A DNA stretch of 64,000 nucleotides from Actinoallomurus sp963850195 (GCA_963850195.1 CAWKKD010000005.1:1860001-1924000); one strand, 5' to 3'. Numbered from the stretch's first letter, positions 7,142 through 15,758 are shown. Numbers and translations: made by a program. The notes: generated by a model not told the origin, from the sequence alone.

Positions 7142-9697
7142 GTGGAAAAGCAGTACGAGGTGTATTGCCTGAAGGACAGGCTCTTCTATGACGTGCTCGA
7201 CGGTCAGGAGAGCCCGGCCTTCGCCATCGCCGACGAACCCCTTCCCGAGGGCTGGCAGCGGATCCTCCGCAGCGAATGGCTGGTCTACGTGCCCCCGGTG
7301 CACGAGATCCCCTCGCAGGGCTGGAAGATCCATGTTTCCGCAGGTCACGACGGTGCTCCCGGTGTGCTCGAGCGGGTACGTGACTACTGCGTGCCGCGTG
7401 GCGTCTCCTTCAAGCACCTGCGCAGCGCGAACGTTCTGCTGATGCGCAACGCGAAGTACTCACCGCGTGGCGCGAGTGGAAAACTCGTCACCATCTATCC
7501 GCGTGACGAGGCCGAACTCGCGACCATTCTTGATGACCTGAGCGCCATTCTTGAAGGCGAGCCGGGGCCGTACGTCCTGAGCGATCTCCGCATCGGAGAA
7601 GGCCCGCTCTACGTCCGATATGGCGGTTTCATCGAGCGCCACTGCGAGGACGAGGACGGGCGCGTCGTGACCGCGATCGAGGACGCGGACGGACGGCTGG
7701 TTCCGGACCGCCGCAACCCGGTCTTCGCGGTGCCCGAGTGGGTCGCGATGCCGGACTGCCTCGTGCCCCACCTCGAGGCGCGCAACGCCGTGACCATGGA
7801 GAACGTCCCGTACCGGGTGACCGAGGCGCTGCACTTCTCCAACGGGGGCGGGGTGTACACGGCCGAGGACACCAGGACCGGCGCGAAGGTGGTGCTGAAG
7901 GAGGGCCGGCCCCACGCGGGCCTGGCCGCCGACGGCGCGGACGCCGTCACCCGGCTCCGCCGCGAGCACGACATCCTCCAGCGCCTCTCCGGCGTCCACG
8001 GGATCCCGGCGGTCCTGGACTACTTCGTGGTCGGCGACCACCACTTCCTGGTCGAGGAGTTCATCGAGGGCCGGCCGCTGAACACCTTCTTCGCGGAACG
8101 GCATCCGCTGCTCGACCCGGAGCCCACCACCGAGGACCTCGCCGCGTACACCGACTGGGCGCTGCGGATCTACGCGCAGACCGAGAGCATCATCGACGCG
8201 GTGCACGAGCGCGGGATCGTCTTCAACGACCTGCACATGTTCAACATCATGGTGAGCGCCGACGACGAGGTCGGCCTGATCGACTTCGAGGCGGCCGCAC
8301 CGGCGTCGCAGGACGGGCGGCAGACCCTGGCCAACCCCGGGTTCCTCGCGCCGCCCGACCGCCGCGGCATCGCGGTCGACCGGTACAGCCTGGCCTGCCT
8401 GAAGATCGCGCTGTTCACCCCCACGACCACCCTGTTCATGCTCGACCGCACCAAGGCCGCTCACCTGGCCGAGGTGATCACGGAGTGGTTCCCCGTACCC
8501 CGGGGGTTCCTCCAGCCGGCGGTCGACGAGATCACCCGGGGTGATCCGGGACCCTGTACGATCCCCCGGCTCACCCCGGAACCACTCGGCTGGGCGCAGG
8601 CCCGCACGGCACTGAGCACGGCGATCCTCGCCAGTGCCACGCCGGAGCGCGACGACCGGCTCTTCCCGGGCGACATCCAGCAGTTCGGCAGCGGCGGCCT
8701 CGGCCTGGCGTTCGGCGCGGCGGGCGTCCTGTACGCCCTCGACGTCACCGGCGCCGGGGTGCGGGACGAGCACGTGGACTGGCTGGTCGAGCACGCCACC
8801 GACCCGCAGCCGGGCGGAGGCCTGGGCCTGTACGACGGGCTGCACGGCGCGGCGTTCGGCCTCGCGCACCTCGGCCGGCTGGAAGCCGCCGCCAAGGTCG
8901 TCGACATCTGCCTCACCGAGCGCTGGGAACGCCTCGGCATCGACCTGCACGGCGGGTTGCCGGGCCTCGCGCTCAACCTCCTGCACCTGACCGACGCACT
9001 GGGCGCGCCGGCGCTGAAGGAGAGCGCGCAGCGCGCGGCCCAGATCGTCGCCGACCACGTCCTGGCGTCCGAGGAGCGACCGGCACGGCCCGGCCTGATG
9101 CGCGGCATGTCCGGCCCGGCGCTGATGTTCGTACGGCTCTTCGAGCGCACCGGCGACACGAACCTCCTCGACCTGGCGGCGCGCGCCATCCGGCTCGACC
9201 TCGACGCGTGCATGACCGACAAGAACGGCGCGCTGCACGTCGACGACGGCTCACGCATCCTGCCGTACCTCGGCCGGGGCAGCGTCGGCATCGGGATGGT
9301 CATCGACGACTACCTGGCCCACCGCGACGACGAGCGGTTCCGCGACGCGCGGGACCCGATCCGCACGGCCGCGCTGACGCGCTACTACGCGCAGTCCGGC
9401 CTGTTCAGCGGGCGCGCGGGGATGCTCCTGCACCTGGCGCGACAGGGCGACCCGCGTACGGACACACACGTACGCGACATGGCCTGGCACGCGCTGGCGT
9501 ACGAGGGCGGGCTCTCCTTCCCGGGCGAGAACCTCCTCCGGATGTCGATGGACCTTGGCACCGGCACGGCCGGCGTCCTGCTCGCGCTGGGCGCGGCTCT
9601 GCACGACGAGCCGGTTCACCTGCCGTTTCTTGCGGCACCAAAGCCACCCGCGAGGTCACTCGCAGGGTTCGAACCGACCCATACGGCGAGGAGGTGA
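7142..9697 (+). CDS. ramC: Class III lanthipeptide synthetase LanKC (RamC/AmfT-like)
   Basis: 851 residues from a GTG at 7142 (VEKQYEVYCLKDRLFYD); the frame is open 34 codons further upstream but that part is not family-like. N-terminal lyase region (about 1-200), central kinase domain (Lys in VVLKEGRP, catalytic FNDLHMFN, metal-binding LIDFEAA), and C-terminal LanC-like cyclase domain without the zinc ligands, as expected for class III. It phosphorylates Ser/Thr of the precursors, eliminates phosphate and cyclises to labionin or lanthionine. The next gene is the precursor, whose Shine-Dalgarno overlaps this stop codon. Confidence 0.92.
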   Translation: MEKQYEVYCLKDRLFYDVLDGQESPAFAIADEPLPEGWQRILRSEWLVYVPPVHEIPSQGWKIHVSAGHDGAPGVLERVRDYCVPRGVSFKHLRSANVLLMRNAKYSPRGASGKLVTIYPRDEAELATILDDLSAILEGEPGPYVLSDLRIGEGPLYVRYGGFIERHCEDEDGRVVTAIEDADGRLVPDRRNPVFAVPEWVAMPDCLVPHLEARNAVTMENVPYRVTEALHFSNGGGVYTAEDTRTGAKVVLKEGRPHAGLAADGADAVTRLRREHDILQRLSGVHGIPAVLDYFVVGDHHFLVEEFIEGRPLNTFFAERHPLLDPEPTTEDLAAYTDWALRIYAQTESIIDAVHERGIVFNDLHMFNIMVSADDEVGLIDFEAAAPASQDGRQTLANPGFLAPPDRRGIAVDRYSLACLKIALFTPTTTLFMLDRTKAAHLAEVITEWFPVPRGFLQPAVDEITRGDPGPCTIPRLTPEPLGWAQARTALSTAILASATPERDDRLFPGDIQQFGSGGLGLAFGAAGVLYALDVTGAGVRDEHVDWLVEHATDPQPGGGLGLYDGLHGAAFGLAHLGRLEAAAKVVDICLTERWERLGIDLHGGLPGLALNLLHLTDALGAPALKESAQRAAQIVADHVLASEERPARPGLMRGMSGPALMFVRLFERTGDTNLLDLAARAIRLDLDACMTDKNGALHVDDGSRILPYLGRGSVGIGMVIDDYLAHRDDERFRDARDPIRTAALTRYYAQSGLFSGRAGMLLHLARQGDPRTDTHVRDMAWHALAYEGGLSFPGENLLRMSMDLGTGTAGVLLALGAALHDEPVHLPFLAAPKPPARSLAGFEPTHTARR

Positions 9698-9705
9698 CAA
9701 CGAAC

Positions 9706-9840
9706 ATGGCGCTTCTGGACATGCAGGGGATGAGCACGACCCCCGGCGGCTACGGCCACGGTGGTGGCGGCGGCGGCGAGTACAACAGCACGCTGAGCCT
9801 GCTCTGCCACAGCTCGCACAGCATCGTGCTCTGCCTCTAA
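9706..9840 (+). CDS. Class III lanthipeptide precursor 1 (RamS/AmfS-like)
   Basis: 44 residues. The leader starts MALLDMQ, the hydrophobic LLDLQ-type box recognised by LanKC, followed by an unusual Gly-rich stretch (GGYGHGGGGGG). The core is STLSLLCHSSHSIVLCL: a Ser-x2-Ser-x2-Cys ring motif (residues 28/31/34) and a Ser-x2-Ser-x3-Cys motif (36/39/43), the pattern that gives two labionins in SapB/AmfS peptides. It starts 8 bp after the synthetase stop with SD gaggagg. The related SapB is a surfactant that lets aerial hyphae emerge. Confidence 0.92.
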   Translation: MALLDMQGMSTTPGGYGHGGGGGGEYNSTLSLLCHSSHSIVLCL

Positions 9841-9892
9841 CAGGCCGAGCCTTTGACCTGAACTTCGATTCCGATGAGGAGGTGACAACGAC

Positions 9893-10021
9893 ATGGCGCT
9901 TCTGGACATGCAGGGGATGAGCACGACCCCCGGCGGCCACGGTGGGGGCGGCGGCGGCGAGTACAACAGCACGCTGAGCCTGCTCTGCCACAGCTCGCAC
10001 AGCATCACGCTCTGCCTCTGA
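9893..10021 (+). CDS. Class III lanthipeptide precursor 2, near-duplicate of precursor 1
   Basis: 42 residues with the same MALLDMQGMSTTPGG leader start and the same core, except Thr replaces Val before the last Leu-Cys (SITLCL versus SIVLCL) and the Gly-rich linker is two residues shorter. The duplication also includes the upstream gaggaggtgacaacga ribosome-binding region. Both would be processed by the same synthetase to peptides differing by one residue, the Thr being a possible extra dehydration site. Confidence 0.92.
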   Translation: MALLDMQGMSTTPGGHGGGGGGEYNSTLSLLCHSSHSITLCL

Positions 10022-10077
10022 TGACGGGACCGTGGTCCTGATGAACCATGGTCAGGACCACGACCGCAAGGAGACCG

Positions 10078-11703
10078 ATGACGGCGAGCAGGCTTGTGCT
10101 CCGGTCCGTACGCTTCGGCGGCGGCTGGGCGGGCCTGCTCGCCGTCACGTCGTTACTGCAGGCCGCCACGGCGACGGTGTTACCAGCCGTGCTCGGCCGG
10201 GCGGTCGACGGGGTACTGCGCGGTTCGGCCACATCGACGTGGCCGGCCGTGTACGCGGCCCTGGTGGCCGTCTCCATGAGCGGTGACGCCCTGTCCGAGC
10301 TGGCCGTCGGCGCGAGTACGGCGAACGCGACGGCCAGGCTGCGGCACCTCTTCGTACGGCGGGTGCTCGGCCTCGGCACGTCATCCGGCCTGTCCGCCGG
10401 CGACATGACGAGCCGGGCGGTCACGGCGACCGCCGACACGGCCTACGCACCGTCCGCCTCCGTGCTGGCGGTCACCGCGATCGTGCCGCCCGTCGGCGGG
10501 ATGGTCGCCCTCATACTTCTCGATCCCTGGCTCGCGCTGACGTTCGCGCTGGGCCTGCCCGCGATCATCGTCTTGCTGCGGTCCTTCGTACGCGACACCT
10601 CCACGGTCGTCGGCCGCTACCTCGAGGCGCAGGGCCGCATCGCGTCCCGGCTGGTGGAGACCCTCGGCGGCAACCGTACGATCGGCGCCGCCGGAACGGC
10701 CGAGCACGAGGTCGGCCGGGTCCTCGAGCCGCTGCCCGAGCTGTCCGAGCACGGCCACGCGATCTGGCGGATCCAGGCCGCGGTCTCGGGCCGCGGCACG
10801 CTGGCCATCCCGTTGCTGCAGATCGCGGTGCTGACCGTCGCCGGGTTCGAGCTGGCCGCGGGCCGGCTGACCGCGGGCGGGCTGCTCGCCGCGACGCAGT
10901 ACTCCGGGCTCGGCGCCGACATCGGGCCGGTGATCGCCCAGCTCGGCCGCCTCGCCCGCGCCCGCGCCGGCGCCTCCCGGCTGGCCCCGGTGCTGGACCG
11001 GCCCGCGCCCGCGTACGGTTCGGCGTCGCTGCCGCCGGGCACCGGACGCCTGGAGTTTCGCGGTGTCTCGTCGGGCGAGGTGCTGGAGGGGTTGAACCTG
11101 GTCGTGCCCGGCGGCGGCTCCGTCGCGGTCGTCGGACGGTCCGGGTCGGGCAAGTCGCTGCTGGCCGCGCTGGCCGGGCGACTCTCCGACCCCGACGGGG
11201 GCCAGGTCCTGCTGGACGGGGTCCCGCTGCCCGAGCTGGACCGGCCGAACCTGCGGGGCGCGGTCGGGTACGCGTTCGCGCGCCCGGCGCTCTTCGGGGC
11301 GACGATCGCCGACGCGATCGGCGGGGACGCGGTCGTGGCGGCACGCGCCGCGTGCGCCGACCCGTTCGTCCGCCGCCTGACCGACGGCTACCGCACACCA
11401 CCGGCCGAGGCGCCCCTGTCGGGCGGCGAGCTACAGCGGCTCGGGCTGGCGCGCGCGTTCGCGCATCCGGGCCGCGTGCTGATCCTCGACGACGCGACGT
11501 CCAGCCTGGACACCGTGACGGAGGTCCAGATCGGCGACGCGCTGACCCACGACCCGCGGACCCGGCTGATCATCGCCCACCGGGCCGGCACCGCGGCCCG
11601 CGCCGACCGGGTGGCCTGGCTCGACGGCGGGCGGATCCGCGCCTGCGCTCCCCACCACGAGCTGTGGTCCGACCCGGCGTACCGCGAGGTGTTCCGTGAG
11701 TGA
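10078..11703 (+). CDS. ramA: Lanthipeptide ABC exporter subunit 1 (RamA/AmfB-like), degenerate Walker B
   Basis: 541 residues from the ATG at 10078, chosen because AAGGAGA precedes it by 3 nt (an in-frame ATG at 10048 lacks this). N-terminal six-helix exporter domain, then an ATPase domain with Walker A GRSGSGKS, signature LSGGE, and Walker B ILDDATSSLD, in which the catalytic Glu is replaced by Asp. That replacement is typical of the degenerate-site subunit of heterodimeric exporters. It overlaps the next exporter gene by 8 bp. Together they should export the modified peptides. Confidence 0.88.
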   Translation: MTASRLVLRSVRFGGGWAGLLAVTSLLQAATATVLPAVLGRAVDGVLRGSATSTWPAVYAALVAVSMSGDALSELAVGASTANATARLRHLFVRRVLGLGTSSGLSAGDMTSRAVTATADTAYAPSASVLAVTAIVPPVGGMVALILLDPWLALTFALGLPAIIVLLRSFVRDTSTVVGRYLEAQGRIASRLVETLGGNRTIGAAGTAEHEVGRVLEPLPELSEHGHAIWRIQAAVSGRGTLAIPLLQIAVLTVAGFELAAGRLTAGGLLAATQYSGLGADIGPVIAQLGRLARARAGASRLAPVLDRPAPAYGSASLPPGTGRLEFRGVSSGEVLEGLNLVVPGGGSVAVVGRSGSGKSLLAALAGRLSDPDGGQVLLDGVPLPELDRPNLRGAVGYAFARPALFGATIADAIGGDAVVAARAACADPFVRRLTDGYRTPPAEAPLSGGELQRLGLARAFAHPGRVLILDDATSSLDTVTEVQIGDALTHDPRTRLIIAHRAGTAARADRVAWLDGGRIRACAPHHELWSDPAYREVFRE

Positions 11704-13768
11704 TCCGAAACGGGCGCGCGCACGCCGCGTGCTCCTCGCGGCGCTGCGCCGCAGGCCCGGCAGACTCGGCATGTTCGCGCTGTGGTCGGCGGTCGGCTCG
11801 GCGCCGGTGCTGGTCTTCGGGCGGTCGGTGGCGGGCGCGACCGACGCGTTCCTCGCGCACCGGCCGGTGACCGCGCTGGCGTGGGTGGCGGTACTGGTCT
11901 GCGCGGCGATGGCCGGCGCGGTGGGCGCCGGGCGCGCGTACGGGCCGCTCGCCGACATCGTGGAGCCGCTCCGCGACGCCCTGGTCCGCCACGTCGTACG
12001 CGGCGCGGTGCACGAGTCCGTTCATACCGGCCGTCCCGGCGACGCCGCCGTCGCACGCCTCACCCAGCAGGTCGAGATCGTCCGTGACACGTTCGCGGGC
12101 GTACTGACGATCGTGCAGAGCGCGGTGTTCACGCTGGTGAGCGCACTGATCGGGCTGAGCACGCTGCTGCCGGTGACGCTCCTGCTGGTCGTCCCGCCGG
12201 TCGTGGCGGGGCTCGCGCTGTTCCTCGGCATGGTGTCGCGCTCGATCACGCGGCAACGAGAGCTGATCCTCGCGGAGGAGGCGATCGCCGAGTCCGCCGC
12301 CGCGGTCGGCGGTGGCCTGCGCGACATCGTCGCCTGCGGCACCGAGGACACGCGCGCCGCCGAGACCGGGCGGCTGATCGACGCGCAGGCCGCGACCGCG
12401 CGGTCGATGGCGCGGCTCGCCGCCGGCCGTACCGTGGCGCTGGCCGTGGGCGGGCGGCTCCCCCTGCTGCTGATCCTCGTCGCGGCCCCCTGGCTGCTGC
12501 GGCACGGCGCGACGCCCGGCATCGTGCTGGGCTCGATCACGTATGTGCTCCAGGGCCTGTCGGCGGCGCTCGGCACGGTCGTCCACGGGCTGGGCGGCAG
12601 CGGGCTGCGGCTCGCGGTCACGCTCGACCGCGTGATGGAGGCCGCCGAGGTGCCGCAGGTGACGCGGCCGGGCCACGCGGGCGGCCGGTCCGACCTGTGG
12701 ATACGCGGGGCGACCTTCGCGTACGGCCCAGAGGCCGAGCCGGTGATCGACGACCTCCACCTGGCGGTGCCGGAGGGCGACCACCTGGCCGTCGTGGGGC
12801 CGAGCGGCATCGGCAAGTCGACGCTCGCCCGGCTGGTCGCGGGGACGCACGCACCCGACCGCGGAACGGTCACGCTCGGCGGCGTACCGGCGACCGAGGC
12901 CGACCCGACCGTGCGCGCGCTGATCCCGCAGGAGGCCTACGTCTTCGGCGGCACCCTGCGGGACAACCTCCGCTACCTGCGGACCTGGGCCTCCGATGAG
13001 ACCCTGGACCACGCGGTCGCCGAGGTGGGCGCCGGCCGTCTCGCCGAGCGCCTCGGCGGCTACGACGCCGAGGTGGACCCGGCCGTGCTGTCCGCCGGTG
13101 AACGCCAGCTCATCGCGCTGGTGCGGGCGTACCTGTCGCCCGCCCGGCTGGTCGTGCTCGACGAGGCGACCTGCCATCTCGACGCGGCCGCCGAGGAACG
13201 GGCCGAGCGCGCGTTCGCGGCCCGGCCCGGTTCACTCGTCGTTATCGCGCACCGCATGACCTCGGCGCGCCGGGCCCGTCGCACCCTCGTCCTGGACGGG
13301 ACGCGGGCGTGGCTCGGAACCCACGACGAACTACTGAGCGACTGTGCGCTCTATCGTGACCTGCACGGTCACTGGTACTCACAGCCAGCCGGCGTCGTCG
13401 GCGATGCGGATCGCGTCGACCCGGTTCCGAGCCTGGACCTTTCCGATGATTCGGGAGATGTGGTTGCGGACGGTGCGTACCGACAGGAAGAGGTTGCTCG
13501 CGATCTCCGCCGAGGAGGCGCCCTGGGCGGCGAGCCGCAGAACGTCCACCTCTCGATCGGTCAGCGGGCTCAGCTCCGCACCGAGCGCCGCGAAGGCGAG
13601 TTCCGAGTCGATGACGCGTTCGCCGTTGGCGACACGGCGTACGGTGTCGGTGAGGTAGGCCGGGGGCGCGTCGATCAGGACGTAGCCCATCACGGACGCC
13701 TCGACGGCGCGCCGCAGGTCACCGGGGCGCCTGCGGTCGGCCATGATGACGCTCGCGCATCCGGGTAG
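11696..13768 (+). CDS. ramB: Lanthipeptide ABC exporter subunit 2 (RamB/AmfA-like) with antisense 3' extension
   Basis: GTG start overlapping the previous stop by 8 bp. The exporter fold ends naturally at about residue 562 (YRDLHGHWYS, near 13380). ATPase motifs: Walker A GPSGIGKS, Walker B VLDEATCHLD with a normal catalytic Glu, but signature LSAGE instead of LSGGQ. This complements the Asp-type Walker B of subunit 1. No stop codon occurs at the domain end; the frame stays open for about 128 more codons, all antisense to the convergent regulator gene. The extension has no recognisable domain. A lost stop, a frameshift or a true overlap are all possible. Confidence 0.85.
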   Translation: MSDPKRARARRVLLAALRRRPGRLGMFALWSAVGSAPVLVFGRSVAGATDAFLAHRPVTALAWVAVLVCAAMAGAVGAGRAYGPLADIVEPLRDALVRHVVRGAVHESVHTGRPGDAAVARLTQQVEIVRDTFAGVLTIVQSAVFTLVSALIGLSTLLPVTLLLVVPPVVAGLALFLGMVSRSITRQRELILAEEAIAESAAAVGGGLRDIVACGTEDTRAAETGRLIDAQAATARSMARLAAGRTVALAVGGRLPLLLILVAAPWLLRHGATPGIVLGSITYVLQGLSAALGTVVHGLGGSGLRLAVTLDRVMEAAEVPQVTRPGHAGGRSDLWIRGATFAYGPEAEPVIDDLHLAVPEGDHLAVVGPSGIGKSTLARLVAGTHAPDRGTVTLGGVPATEADPTVRALIPQEAYVFGGTLRDNLRYLRTWASDETLDHAVAEVGAGRLAERLGGYDAEVDPAVLSAGERQLIALVRAYLSPARLVVLDEATCHLDAAAEERAERAFAARPGSLVVIAHRMTSARRARRTLVLDGTRAWLGTHDELLSDCALYRDLHGHWYSQPAGVVGDADRVDPVPSLDLSDDSGDVVADGAYRQEEVARDLRRGGALGGEPQNVHLSIGQRAQLRTERREGEFRVDDAFAVGDTAYGVGEVGRGRVDQDVAHHGRLDGAPQVTGAPAVGHDDARASG

Positions 13769-14056
13769 CTCCTCGTTGAGCGTACGTGCGAGAGCGAAGC
13801 CGCCTTTCGCGGCCGCGCCCGCGCCGATGAACACGACGTCGGGCTGGAGCTCGGCCGCGGTCGGCAACGCCCGGTCGGGCGAGTCAAGTGCGCCGACCAC
13901 GGACATATCCGAATTACCGGACAGTAATGCGATGAGACCACCCCGGATCAGATTCATGTTCTCGACGATGAGAACGCGGATCACTTTGCGTCTCGTGGCA
14001 GTTTGATACTCCCGAACCTCATGACGCTCAAGGGTCGGGTGAGTGTAAGCGCTCAA
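13379..14056 (-). CDS. ramR: LuxR/NarL-family regulator of the lanthipeptide cluster (RamR/AmfR-like), atypical receiver
   Basis: Up to 225 residues; an in-frame GTG at 13984 (VIRVLIVEN) would give the usual receiver start, so the N-terminus is uncertain. C-terminal GerE helix-turn-helix is clear: LTDREVDVLRLAAQG, then SSAEIASNLFLSVRTVRNHISRI. In the receiver the position normally holding the phosphoacceptor Asp reads DVVFIGAGAA, and the acidic pocket reads VEN, so it is probably phosphorylation-independent. In ram/amf clusters this gene lies downstream in the same direction; here it is convergent with the exporter gene. Confidence 0.85.
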   Translation of the reverse strand: MSAYTHPTLERHEVREYQTATRRKVIRVLIVENMNLIRGGLIALLSGNSDMSVVGALDSPDRALPTAAELQPDVVFIGAGAAAKGGFALARTLNEELPGCASVIMADRRRPGDLRRAVEASVMGYVLIDAPPAYLTDTVRRVANGERVIDSELAFAALGAELSPLTDREVDVLRLAAQGASSAEIASNLFLSVRTVRNHISRIIGKVQARNRVDAIRIADDAGWL

Positions 14057-14278
14057 TCAATTGCCGTTCGACGGGTGGCTAACAGATCGGGACCCATTTG
14101 GGCCATGAGGGTTACTTGGACGTGCATCAGGACTCCTGAGGGGCTTAGGGCCAGTGCACCACCCAGGTTGGATGACCCCGGGTTATCAGTCAATGGCACA
14201 TCGTGGCCGAAGAGGGCCGCAGATCCCTGTATCCGCTTCCCAAAAAACCACCGCTGACCTTTACCGATGGTGAAAAGA

Positions 14279-15439
14279 TCAACTAATTCGCGGGGAATAG
14301 ACGATCTCACCCTTTCGCCACACCCGTGCGGTCAGAGGGACCCCTGGACGGTAGGCCAGATGGATGTGCGAAGGCGCGTCGAGCATCAGAATGTCGGCGC
14401 GGGCACCCGGCCGCAGATGACCCACGTCGGTACGCCGCAGCGCACGCGCGCCGCCCTCGGTCGCGGCGCGTACCGCCTCCTCGGGCGTCAGGTGCATCTC
14501 ACGTACGGCCAGCGCGACGCAGAAGGCCATGCTCGAGCTGTAGCAGGAGCCCGGGTTGCAGTCGGTGGCCAGCGCGATCCGCGCCCCGGCGTCGACGAGC
14601 CGCCGCGCGTCCGGGTACGGCTGGCGCGTGGAGAACTCCACGCCGGGCAGCAGGGTCGCCACCGTCTCGGACCCGGCGAGGGTGGCGACGTCCTCGTCCG
14701 ACAAGTAGGTGCAGTGGTCGGCGGACGCGGCGTCGTACTCGACCGCGATGCCCACGCCCGGACCGTGACCGAGCTGGTTGGCGTGCAGGCGCGGGACGAG
14801 CCCGGCGGCTCGGCCGGCCGAGAGGATCTCCCGGGTCTGGTCGGCGTCGAAGGCCCCGCGCTCGCAGAACACGTCGATCCAGCGCGCGTGCGGCGCGCAC
14901 GCCTCCAGCATCGGACCGGTGACGAGCCGCACGTACTCGGCAGGGTCGGCGCCGGACGGTACGACGTGCGCGCCGAGGTAGGTGACCTCGTCGACCAGCT
15001 CCGCCGCGATCCGCACCGCGCGGGCCTCGTCCTCGACGGTCAGGCCGTACCCGGACTTGCACTCGATCGTCGTCGTGCCCTGCCGGCCCATCTCCGCCGT
15101 GATCCGCCGGACGGTGGCGCGCAGGTCGTCGTCCGACGCGGCGCGCGTCCGCGCGACGGTCGTGCGGATCCCGCCCGCGGCGTAGGGCCGCCCGCTCATC
15201 CGCGCGGCGAACTCCTCGGCACGCTCCCCCGCGAACACCAGGTGGGCGTGGGAGTCGACGAACCCCGGCAGCACGGCACGGCCACCCGCGTCGCACACCT
15301 CGTCGGCGTCGGGCGCGCCCTTCGCGGGGCCCGCCCACGCGACCCGCCCCTCGTCGATGACAAGTGCGGCGTCCTGGACCAGCCAGCGCTCCGGGTCGGC
15401 GCCCGCCAGCTCTCCGATGTTCGTGATCAGGGTGCTCAC
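14279..15439 (-). CDS. hutI: Imidazolonepropionase HutI
   Basis: 386 residues from a GTG at 15439. Metal-dependent amidohydrolase: VDSHAHLVF (His64, His66), CKSGYGL, LHANQLGHG and ATDCNPGS. It hydrolyses 4-imidazolone-5-propionate to N-formimidoyl-L-glutamate, the third step of histidine breakdown. An operator-like palindrome lies 54 bp upstream of the start, matching one in front of hutH. The gene is separated from hutF by remnants of two other genes, so it probably has its own promoter. Confidence 0.93.
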   Translation of the reverse strand: MSTLITNIGELAGADPERWLVQDAALVIDEGRVAWAGPAKGAPDADEVCDAGGRAVLPGFVDSHAHLVFAGERAEEFAARMSGRPYAAGGIRTTVARTRAASDDDLRATVRRITAEMGRQGTTTIECKSGYGLTVEDEARAVRIAAELVDEVTYLGAHVVPSGADPAEYVRLVTGPMLEACAPHARWIDVFCERGAFDADQTREILSAGRAAGLVPRLHANQLGHGPGVGIAVEYDAASADHCTYLSDEDVATLAGSETVATLLPGVEFSTRQPYPDARRLVDAGARIALATDCNPGSCYSSSMAFCVALAVREMHLTPEEAVRAATEGGARALRRTDVGHLRPGARADILMLDAPSHIHLAYRPGVPLTARVWRKGEIVYSPRIS

Positions 15440-15492
15440 ACAGCCAGGATCGCACCGGGGGCCGCTCACGTACGCCCCGGCGCCCCCGAGTG

Positions 15493-15510
15493 CGTCTGTC
15501 ATACGAGACA
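15493..15510 (-). promoter_or_regulatory. Candidate IclR-type operator upstream of hutI
   Basis: The 18 bp CGTCTGTCATACGAGACA match the site at 21646-21663 between hutH and the iclR gene at 14 of 18 positions (shared GTCTG, AT and CGAGACA). Both read roughly as GTCTG-N2-AT-N-CGAGAC, an imperfect palindrome. Inference: binding site of the divergent IclR regulator coordinating both hut transcription units. Confidence 0.5.
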
Positions 15511-15566
15511 TCGCGCTGACGGCGGGCTGCCGGTGCGCTGACAGCGGCGGGGGCCACCATTCCGGC

Positions 15567-15655
15567 ATGAGTGAGACACACGTACTGATCGCTCTGATCG
15601 CTGGGGGCCGGGCCGACCGGCCTGACCCTCGCGTGCGACCTCGCGCGGCGTCGAG
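15567..15655 (+). pseudogene. N-terminal fragment of an FAD-dependent monooxygenase
   Basis: An ATG at 15567 opens MSETHVLI, and after a 1-nt frame change the DNA encodes GAGPTGLTLACDLARR, the Rossmann FAD-binding start of class A aromatic monooxygenases. A tandem 9-bp duplication (CTGATCGCT twice) sits at the break. Nothing further of the enzyme follows, because the sequence runs straight into the start of another gene on the opposite strand. A dead fragment. Confidence 0.7.
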
Positions 15656-15757
15656 GGCCGGCCTGATCAACAGGAGGCGCAGCCGCAGGCCACCGACCTC
15701 GATCGGCTCCCCGTCCCCGCCCCGCACCTGCAGAGGCCCCGGCATCGCGACCCGCAT
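15656..15757 (-). pseudogene. N-terminal fragment of a SARP/AfsR-type regulator
   Basis: From an ATG at 15757, the minus strand encodes MRVAMPGPLQVRGGDG followed by EPIEVGGLRLRLLLIR, the characteristic opening of SARP/BTAD regulators (DNA-binding winged-helix start). Similarity ends after about 35-40 residues, where the DNA becomes the truncated monooxygenase on the other strand. The frame continues by chance into hutI. The ATG is 1 bp beyond the hutF stop. Confidence 0.62.
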
Positions 15758-15758
15758 C

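Noticed and set aside
7460..9238. 592-codon open frame antisense to the lanthipeptide synthetase
   Set aside because: Shadow frame rich in Val/Arg/Gly without domain features; the sense frame is a complete LanKC.
14053..14310. 85-codon minus-strand frame between hutI and the LuxR-type regulator, ending in ATGA overlap with it
   Set aside because: Third codon positions are not GC-biased as in neighbouring genes, it begins inside hutI, and no domain or ribosome-binding site supports it. Treated as promoter/leader DNA.
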